NCBI GenBank assembly: GCA_016234925.1
Contig: JACRNI010000095.1
Coordinates: 1 to 33,644 of the forward strand
Source of the DNA: Deltaproteobacteria bacterium
Lineage (GTDB): Bacteria; Desulfobacterota; GWC2-55-46; UBA9637; GWC2-42-11
Length of the DNA stretch: 33,644 nt
Direction of reading: 5' to 3'
Under the pieces are notes generated by a model. The model saw nothing but the letters and a program-made list of their open reading frames with translations. It did no database searches and was not told the DNA's origin. This document shows positions 27,576 through 33,644 of this stretch, in pieces (the stretch's first letter is position 1; each line of letters starts with the position of its first letter). Both the position numbers and the translations under genes were made by a program.

Positions 27576-27905
27576 TTATTTCTCCAGTGTGTCTCCGCAT
27601 TTTTTACAATACCTTACGGCTTTACCATCTTCCAAAACCTTTTTGCCAACCCTCACAGGTCCTTTACACCTTTCGCAGATAAGCATTACATTTGAAATAT
27701 CTATCGGCGCTTCCTTTTCAACAATCCCGCCCTGTTTCACCTTTTGCGATGCCTTTGTATGCCTTTTAACTATATTAAGTTTTTCAATAAGTATTTTTGC
27801 ATTTTCAGGGATAACCCTTATAACCCTGCCTGTCTTGCCTTTTTCTCTTCCGCTTATAACCATAACTTGGTCATTCTTTTTTATTTTAAATTTTGCAACC
27901 TGCAT
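27576..27905 (-). CDS. rplX: 50S ribosomal protein L24
   Basis: KKNDQVMVISGREKGKTGRVIRV; KQGGIVEKEAPIDISNVMLIC. Confidence 0.95.
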   Translation of the reverse strand: MQVAKFKIKKNDQVMVISGREKGKTGRVIRVIPENAKILIEKLNIVKRHTKASQKVKQGGIVEKEAPIDISNVMLICERCKGPVRVGKKVLEDGKAVRYCKKCGDTLEK

Positions 27906-27956
27906 TTTTCTACCTCAATTTTGACTTTTGACTTTTGCCTTTTGAATTTTAAATTT

Positions 27957-28325
27957 TTATAATACCTCTGGCGCAAGTGAAATAATCTTCATAAACTTCT
28001 TTGCCCTCAGTTCTCTTGCAACAGGGCCAAATATACGCGTGCCTATCGGCTCATTATCCTTATTTATAAGAACAGCGGAGTTTTCATCAAACTTTATATA
28101 CGAACCATCCAGCCTTCTTGTTTCTTTTACAGAACGAACCAGGACAGCCCTGATAACATCGCCTTTTTTTACCTTGCCGTCAGGTATTGCCTCTTTAACA
28201 GAAGCAACAATAACATCGCCAATTCTGGCATACCTTTTTCTTGTGCCTCCAAGAACCTTTATACAGCCAATCTTTTTCGCTCCTGAATTATCAGCAACAT
28301 TTAAGATGCTCCGCATCTGTATCAT
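27957..28325 (-). CDS. rplN: 50S ribosomal protein L14
   Basis: [31 protein letters not shown] overlap with rpsQ. Confidence 0.96.
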   Translation of the reverse strand: MIQMRSILNVADNSGAKKIGCIKVLGGTRKRYARIGDVIVASVKEAIPDGKVKKGDVIRAVLVRSVKETRRLDGSYIKFDENSAVLINKDNEPIGTRIFGPVARELRAKKFMKIISLAPEVL

Positions 28326-28585
28326 ATAGCCTTCTCCAATACCTGTTTTACCATCCAAACCTTTTTCCTGCTGATCGGACTGGACTCAACAATCAAGACC
28401 TTGTCTCCTGTCTTGCAGCTATTTTTTTCATCATGCGCCATAAACTTAACCCGCCTCTTTATATACTTCCCATATAACGGGTGTTTTACAAGCCTTTCAA
28501 CTGACACAACAACCGTCTTATCCATCTTATCGCTTACAACTGTCCCTATCTTTGTTTTCTTCAACCCTTTTTTATTATCACTCAT
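28322..28585 (-). CDS. rpsQ: 30S ribosomal protein S17
   Basis: [40 protein letters not shown]. Confidence 0.95.
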   Translation of the reverse strand: MSDNKKGLKKTKIGTVVSDKMDKTVVVSVERLVKHPLYGKYIKRRVKFMAHDEKNSCKTGDKVLIVESSPISRKKVWMVKQVLEKAI

Positions 28586-28594
28586 GAATGCTCC

Positions 28595-28792
28595 CTATTT
28601 GCCCTTTTCTCTTATTATTGTCTTTACCCTTGCTATATCCCGCCTAATATGCCTTATCCTTAATGGATTTTCCATCTGTCTTGATGCATTCTGCACCTTT
28701 AACATAAAGAGTTCTTTAGCCATATCAGATTCTTTTGCCTTTAACTCATCTACTGTCATGTCTCTTATCTCTTTTGCCTTCATGCCTTTCAT
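28595..28792 (-). CDS. rpmC: 50S ribosomal protein L29
   Basis: [56 protein letters not shown]. Confidence 0.94.
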   Translation of the reverse strand: MKGMKAKEIRDMTVDELKAKESDMAKELFMLKVQNASRQMENPLRIRHIRRDIARVKTIIREKGK

Positions 28793-29000
28793 ATTTCACC
28801 CTCCCTCTTGACAATCTTTGTTGCAAGGGAAAGTTTATGCGCTGCCAGTCTAAATGCCTCATTTGCCACATCATCTGTAATACCCTTCATTTCATAAAGG
28901 ATGCGTCCCGGTTTTATCACACATCTGCGCCTCGTCCGGCAACACCCCTTCTCTTGCCCCTCTGCTGTTTTCTAAATTTCGTCCTCTTCGGCATTAACAT
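28789..29000 (-). pseudogene. rplP: 50S ribosomal protein L16 gene with large internal deletion and frameshift
   Basis: Frame 1 [27 protein letters not shown] then TGA TAA; shifted frame [43 protein letters not shown]; only 212 bp between rpsC and rpmC. Confidence 0.92.
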
Positions 29001-29003
29001 ATT

Positions 29004-29663
29004 TTATACTGCTCCTGTCACATTAGTTTCACTAACCTGCGGAAGTATTTCACCTTTAAATATCCATGTTTTTACGCCTATAATGCCGTATGTTGTCTTT
29101 GCCTCTGCAAAACCGTAATCTATATCAGCCCTCAATGTATGAAGAGGCACTCTTCCATCCCTATACCATTCTGTCCTTGCAATCTCTGAACCGCCTAATC
29201 TTCCAGCGCAGCATATCTTTACGCCTTTTGCGCCCATCTTTAACGAGGTTGTAACAGCCTTTTTCATTGCGCGTCTGAAAGTTACCCTTCTCTCCAACTG
29301 CAGCGCGACATTTTCAGCAACAAGCTGCGCGTCTAAATCAGGCTTCCTTACCTCCTGAATATCTATTGCAACATCTTTACTTACGAGTTTTGAGAGAGCC
29401 TTTTTAAGTATGTCTATCTCCGCCCCTTTTTTGCCTATAACTATGCCCGGTTTGGCAGTATGCACAATTGCCTTGACGCTGTCCGATGTCCTCTCTATAT
29501 CAATCTTTGCAACCCCTGCATGATACAATTTGCCTTTAAGAAACTTGCGAATCTTTACATCTTCATGCAAGAGTTTGGAATAATCTTTGCCAGCATACCA
29601 TCTGGAATTCCAATCCTTGATTATTCCCAATCTAAAACCTATTGGATGCACCTTTTGACCCAA
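29004..29663 (-). CDS. rpsC: 30S ribosomal protein S3 (TTG start likely)
   Basis: [52 protein letters not shown]. Confidence 0.95.
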   Translation of the reverse strand: MGQKVHPIGFRLGIIKDWNSRWYAGKDYSKLLHEDVKIRKFLKGKLYHAGVAKIDIERTSDSVKAIVHTAKPGIVIGKKGAEIDILKKALSKLVSKDVAIDIQEVRKPDLDAQLVAENVALQLERRVTFRRAMKKAVTTSLKMGAKGVKICCAGRLGGSEIARTEWYRDGRVPLHTLRADIDYGFAEAKTTYGIIGVKTWIFKGEILPQVSETNVTGAV

Positions 29664-29689
29664 AATTACCTCCGTTAAAATACAAATGA

Positions 29690-29746
29690 TGTAGCTGCTC
29701 AATTTATTGAGCGCATCTAAAAACGCCGATAAATCGGCAGGCTACA
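29690..29746. repeat. GTAG-headed double-hairpin (REP/BIME-like) element between rplV and rpsC
   Basis: TGTAGCTGCTCAATTTATTGAGC ... GCCGATAAATCGGCAGGCTACA. Confidence 0.8.
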
Positions 29747-29753
29747 AATCTTT

Positions 29754-30086
29754 TTACTTCTCTTCCAGCACTATAGTTATATGACTCATTCTCTTTCTTA
29801 CTACATTAGCCCTTCCCATTGCCTTTGGATTAGTACGTTTCATTGTAGGGCCGCAGTCAACAAATGCCTTCTTCACATACAAATTATCTACATCCATATT
29901 CTTTGCATTCTCTGCATTTGCAGCAGCGCTTTTCAATATCTTAGAAATATCCTTTGCAATAGCCTTTTTTGTGAAGTTAAGCACATCCAGCGCATCACCA
30001 ACCTTCTTGCCCCTTATGAGGTCGACAACAAGCCTTGCCTTCTGCGGACTAACCCTTAAATATCTTAAAACTGCTCTTGATTCCAT
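29754..30086 (-). CDS. rplV: 50S ribosomal protein L22
   Basis: YLRVSPQKARLVVDLIRGKKVGDAL; KRTNPKAMGRANVVRKRMSHITIVL. Confidence 0.95.
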   Translation of the reverse strand: MESRAVLRYLRVSPQKARLVVDLIRGKKVGDALDVLNFTKKAIAKDISKILKSAAANAENAKNMDVDNLYVKKAFVDCGPTMKRTNPKAMGRANVVRKRMSHITIVLEEK

Positions 30087-30132
30087 TTTTATATCCCTTA
30101 TAAATAATTTTTATTTTTTCTTAACACCGTCT

Positions 30133-30432
30133 TTATGCTTTTGCTGGCGCAGCGGCTGCAACCTTTGTTTTTCTATCGCCTGAATGAGTATGAAATGTCC
30201 TTGTTGCTGCAAATTCGCCGAGTTTATGTCCAACCATGTTCTCTGATATAAAAACAGGTATAAACTTCTTGCCATTATGAACTGCTATTGTATGACCAAC
30301 CATATCAGGTGTTATTGTAGAGCGCCTAGACCATGTCTTTATAACCTTTTTAGCCTTTGTCTCATTTGCCTGCTCTATCTTTTTTAAAAGGTGGGCATCA
30401 ATAAAAGGGCCTTTTTTGAGTGAACGCGCCAT
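30133..30432 (-). CDS. rpsS: 30S ribosomal protein S19
   Basis: [65 protein letters not shown]. Confidence 0.96.
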   Translation of the reverse strand: MARSLKKGPFIDAHLLKKIEQANETKAKKVIKTWSRRSTITPDMVGHTIAVHNGKKFIPVFISENMVGHKLGEFAATRTFHTHSGDRKTKVAAAAPAKA

Positions 30433-31256
30433 TATTTCTTCCTCCTGCTTACAATATATTTATCAGTCGCCTTGTTTCTCCTTGTTTTAAAGCCCTTTGT
30501 CGGTGTTCCCCACGGACTGACAGGATGATTGCCGCCTTTGCTCTTTCCTTCGCCGCCTCCATGAGGATGGTCAACAGGATTCATTGCAACACCTCTTACA
30601 CGAGGGTTAAACCCAAGCCAGCGGTTCCTGCCTGCCTTGCCTATAACAACATTTTCATGGTCAAGATTGCCGAGTTGTCCTATGCTGGCATAACAATCCT
30701 GAAGAACATATCTTACTTCGCCGGATGGAAGTTTTATCTGCGAATACTTGCCTTCCTTTGCCATTAGTTGGGCATAACCGCCTGCTGTCCTTACCATCTG
30801 CCCACCCTTTCCAATCTTTAATTCAATATTATGGATAAACGTACCGACAGGTATGCTTCTTATAGGAAGCGCATTACCCGGCTTTATATCAATATTTTCA
30901 CCTGCAACTACAGTATCTCCGACCTTTAGTTCAAGAGGCGCCAGGATATATCTCTTTTCGCCGTCTGCATAATTCAAAAGCGCAATTCTGGCAGAACGGT
31001 TTGGGTCGTACTCAATTGCTGATACATTAGAAGATATGCCTCTCTTGTCCCTCTTAAAATCAATAATCCTGTACATCCTCTTGTGTCCGCCGCCCATCCA
31101 TCGGCTTGTAACCCTGCCATAAGAATTTCTGCCGCCTGTCCTTTTTAAAGGTACAAGTAAAGACTCCTCTGGTGTATCCTTTGTAATCTCATCAAAGGTA
31201 AGCCTTGTCATCTGTCTGATAGCCGGTGATGTTGGTTTATAACTTTTTACTGGCAT
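30432..31256 (-). CDS. rplB: 50S ribosomal protein L2
   Basis: [60 protein letters not shown]. Confidence 0.97.
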   Translation of the reverse strand: MPVKSYKPTSPAIRQMTRLTFDEITKDTPEESLLVPLKRTGGRNSYGRVTSRWMGGGHKRMYRIIDFKRDKRGISSNVSAIEYDPNRSARIALLNYADGEKRYILAPLELKVGDTVVAGENIDIKPGNALPIRSIPVGTFIHNIELKIGKGGQMVRTAGGYAQLMAKEGKYSQIKLPSGEVRYVLQDCYASIGQLGNLDHENVVIGKAGRNRWLGFNPRVRGVAMNPVDHPHGGGEGKSKGGNHPVSPWGTPTKGFKTRRNKATDKYIVSRRKK

Positions 31257-31304
31257 TTAAAAATCCTCTTTCCTCAATTTTGACTTTTGCTTTTTGACTT
31301 TTAT

Positions 31305-31601
31305 TTATGTCGCTTCAAAAAATTCTATCTTATCACCTTGCTTAAGCGTAACATATGCCTTTTTTCTGATAGATGTTCTGCCAATACTCTTGCCCTGCCT
31401 TTTAACCTTGCCAGGCATCTTTATTGTATTTACATCAAGAACCTTGACATTAAACGCCTTTTCTACAGCCTTTTTTATCTCGCTTTTATTTGCCTTTGTA
31501 TCAACCCAGAAAACAACCTGATTGCTTTCCGCCTTTTTCAAGGTGCTTTTTTCAGTTATTACAGGCTCTTTAATTATATTGTAAGTATTTAACATTAACA
31601 A
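31305..31601 (-). CDS. rplW: 50S ribosomal protein L23
   Basis: IIKEPVITEKSTLKKAESNQVVFWVDTKANKSEIKKAVEKAF. Confidence 0.95.
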   Translation of the reverse strand: MLMLNTYNIIKEPVITEKSTLKKAESNQVVFWVDTKANKSEIKKAVEKAFNVKVLDVNTIKMPGKVKRQGKSIGRTSIRKKAYVTLKQGDKIEFFEAT

Positions 31602-32212
31602 AACCTCTCTTCAATCTTTTGAAACGCAGACCTTGTAATGAGCAAATTTTCATAATTTAAAACATCATATACATTTAAACCATCTATCTTTAAGACCTTG
31701 CTGTGCTTTAAGTTTCTTGCAGCAAGTTCAAGGTTTTTATTGCTGCCATCAATAACAATCAGACTTGATGCTGCATTTATCTTCTTTAGGATGTCAAAAA
31801 CCTTTTTTGTTTTAGGCTCATCAACAGATATGTTGTCAAGAATTTTTATCTTATCCTCTTTTATCTTTAATGACAATGCTGATTTAAGCGCCTCTGTCCT
31901 TGCCTTTTTTGGAATATCATATGAATAATCCCTTGGATGCGGACCAAAGACAGTGCCACCGTGCCGCCAGAGGGGTGAACGGATAGAGCCTGACCTTGCC
32001 CTGCCAGTGCCTTTCTGCTTCCACGGTTTTATACCGCCGCCGCTTACAAAACCCTTTGTTTTTGTGGATGCAGTGCCTGACCTCTTATTAGCCATCTGCA
32101 TTTTTACTGTTTCATAAAGAAGATGTTTTTTAATACTGCCGCCAAAGACATCGTCCTTTACTTCAATAGCGCCGACTTTTTTATTGTCTATGTCAATAAC
32201 ATTTAAAAACAT
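31595..32212 (-). CDS. rplD: 50S ribosomal protein L4
   Basis: GSIRSPLWRHGGTVFGPHPRDYSYDIPKKARTEALKSALS. Confidence 0.96.
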   Translation of the reverse strand: MFLNVIDIDNKKVGAIEVKDDVFGGSIKKHLLYETVKMQMANKRSGTASTKTKGFVSGGGIKPWKQKGTGRARSGSIRSPLWRHGGTVFGPHPRDYSYDIPKKARTEALKSALSLKIKEDKIKILDNISVDEPKTKKVFDILKKINAASSLIVIDGSNKNLELAARNLKHSKVLKIDGLNVYDVLNYENLLITRSAFQKIEERFC

Positions 32213-32230
32213 TTCTCTTTCTCCTATTGC

Positions 32231-32878
32231 CTATTGCCCATAGCCTGTTTTTTTATTTGCCTTTTTTATTTCAAGTATGCTGTTAACAGGACCAGGCACA
32301 GCGCCCCTGACAAGTATAATATCATCCTCTGGTTTAACAGCAACAACCTTAAGATTCTCTACAGTCATCCTCTCATTGCCGTAATGGCCTGGGTGTTTAT
32401 GCCCTTTGTATGTTCTGGACGGGTCCGAACTTGAACCAATTGAACCGGGCGCCCTGTTAAACATTGAGCCGTGCGTCTTTGCGCCGCCTGCAAAATTCCA
32501 TCTCTTAACAACACCCTGAAAACCGCGTCCTTTTGTATTGCCTGAAACATCTACAAATTCACCGACCTTAAACATATCGCATCCGCTAATCTTTTGGCCT
32601 GGCTTATATGCGTCAATCTCTTTACCTCTAAATTCCCTTAAATGATAAAATGCTGTTGTGCCAGCCTTTTTAAAATGTCCAAGCATCGGCTTATTTGACC
32701 TTTTTTCCTTTTTTTCAGAAAAACCTATCTGAACAGCATTATAACCCTCTTTATCCATGGTTTTTTTCTGAACCACAAAGCACGGTCCTGTTTTTATAAC
32801 AGTTACAGGAATGTCATTGCCGTCTGCGCCGAATATATGCGTCATCCCAATCTTTTTACCTAATATGCCTTCTAACAT
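32231..32878 (-). CDS. rplC: 50S ribosomal protein L3
   Basis: LGKKIGMTHIFGADGNDIPVTVI; GRGFQGVVKRWNFAGGAKTHGSMFNRAPGSIGSSSDPSRTYKGHKHPGHYG. Confidence 0.96.
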   Translation of the reverse strand: MLEGILGKKIGMTHIFGADGNDIPVTVIKTGPCFVVQKKTMDKEGYNAVQIGFSEKKEKRSNKPMLGHFKKAGTTAFYHLREFRGKEIDAYKPGQKISGCDMFKVGEFVDVSGNTKGRGFQGVVKRWNFAGGAKTHGSMFNRAPGSIGSSSDPSRTYKGHKHPGHYGNERMTVENLKVVAVKPEDDIILVRGAVPGPVNSILEIKKANKKTGYGQ

Positions 32879-32899
32879 AATTATCCCTCTTAATAGATG

Positions 32900-32984
32900 A
32901 TTACGCAGATTTTTAAAAACGATTACACCGATTTAAAACCAATCTTTTCTAATCTGTGTAATCTGCCTTTGTAATCTGTGTAAT
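32900..32984. repeat. GATTAC(A/G)C(A/C)GATT phrase inverted repeat between rpsJ and rplC
   Basis: GATTACGCAGATT, GATTACACCGATTT then AATCTGTGTAATCTGC, AATCTGTGTAATCAT. Confidence 0.75.
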
Positions 32985-32996
32985 CATAGTATCTCT

Positions 32997-33305
32997 TTAT
33001 AGTTTTATCTCTACATCAACACCAGCAGGCAAGTCTAATCTCATCAAGGCATCTATCGCATGCTGGCTTGGCTCAAGTATATCCATCAGTCTTTTGTGTG
33101 TTCTTATCTCAAACTGCTCCCTTGACTTTTTATCAACATGGGGAGAGCGAAGAACACAGTATTTATTTATCTTTGTAGGCAGAGGTATCGGACCGACAAT
33201 CCTCGCGCCTGCCCTCTTTGCCGTATCAACCAATTCCTTTACAGACCGGTCAAGCAATTTGCTGTCATAAGCCTTTAATTTTATCCTTACCCGTTGATTC
33301 TGCAT
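32997..33305 (-). CDS. rpsJ: 30S ribosomal protein S10
   Basis: [39 protein letters not shown]. Confidence 0.97.
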   Translation of the reverse strand: MQNQRVRIKLKAYDSKLLDRSVKELVDTAKRAGARIVGPIPLPTKINKYCVLRSPHVDKKSREQFEIRTHKRLMDILEPSQHAIDALMRLDLPAGVDVEIKL

Positions 33306-33351
33306 ATCCTCTCCGTTTAATAAGTTTAAATAGTTTAAACCTTATGCCGAG

Positions 33352-33487
33352 TTGACGCTCAAAAATGTTACAGATGCAAGGCTTCAAGCGAGGCATACTT
33401 TCACAGTATGTTGAGCGAAGAAGCCGAAGCGACAACGCACGGGGCACCCATTGCGGAGCAATGGGTCGGGGCATTTTTCAGCGTCAA
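33352..33487. repeat. TIR element, family A, between tuf and rpsJ
   Basis: TTGACGCTCAAAAATG ... CATTTTTCAGCGTCAA, 15 of 16 bp complementary; inner CACCCATTGCGGAGCAATGGGT palindrome. Confidence 0.83.
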
Positions 33488-33644
33488 TTACGCCAATATC
33501 TTAGTTACAACCCCTGCGCCTACTGTCCTGCCGCCTTCTCTTACTGCAAATCTTAACCCTTCTTCCATTGCTATGGGCATTATAAGTTCAACTTCTAAGT
33601 TTACATTGTCCCCAGGCATTACCATCTCTACTCCTTCTGGCAAT
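33488..33644 (-). CDS. tuf: Elongation factor Tu, C-terminal end (continues beyond window)
   Basis: [51 protein letters not shown]. Confidence 0.95.
   Translation of the reverse strand, partial: LPEGVEMVMPGDNVNLEVELIMPIAMEEGLRFAVREGGRTVGAGVVTKILA

Noticed and set aside
28917-28919. TGA in rplP as selenocysteine or programmed frameshift
   Set aside because: The TGA is followed at once by TAA, and about 65-70 conserved residues are absent, so recoding alone cannot restore uL16.
28735-29118. Plus-strand 127-aa ORF covering the rplP region
   Set aside because: It is the antisense of rpmC/rplP/rpsC with no recognisable protein signature. The long frame only reflects the disrupted sense gene.

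Overview
The window is almost entirely minus-strand coding. Bases ~17.4-33.6 kb hold a canonical S10-spc-alpha ribosomal supercluster: tuf 3' end, rpsJ, rplC, rplD, rplW, rplB, rpsS, rplV, rpsC, [rplP], rpmC, rpsQ, rplN, rplX, rplE, rpsN (zinc type), rpsH, rplF, rplR, rpsE, rpmD, rplO, secY, adk, map, infA, rpmJ, rpsM, rpsK, rpsD, rpoA, rplQ. It is followed by trpE, trpG, a small membrane protein, coaBC, an XRE-cupin regulator, a six-gene membrane complex resembling hydrogenase-4/formate hydrogenlyase, a plus-strand zinc phospholipase-like gene, a family 4/5-type uracil-DNA glycosylase, an RlmI-like methyltransferase, an NfeD/ClpP-like protease and a short TPR protein. Main observations: (1) rplP (uL16) is disrupted, with the N-terminal 27 codons and C-terminal 43 codons joined out of frame and about 65-70 residues missing. 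(2) The 'hydrogenase' large subunit lacks the Ni-ligand CxxC motifs, so the cluster fits an Ehr (energy-converting hydrogenase-related) complex of unknown function better than a hydrogenase. (3) Degraded fragments that look like the N-terminus and the middle/STAS end of one SulP transporter flank the Ehr cluster in collinear order. (4) The spacers are densely packed with dispersed palindromic repeats: GTAG-headed double hairpins (REP/BIME-like), at least three terminal-inverted-repeat families that nest other repeats inside them, composite AT-rich elements set between stop codons and Shine-Dalgarno sites of ribosomal genes, and short phrase repeats, some inserted in frame into trpG, trpE and the UDG gene. 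Everything here was read by eye; no alignments, folds or database searches were run.
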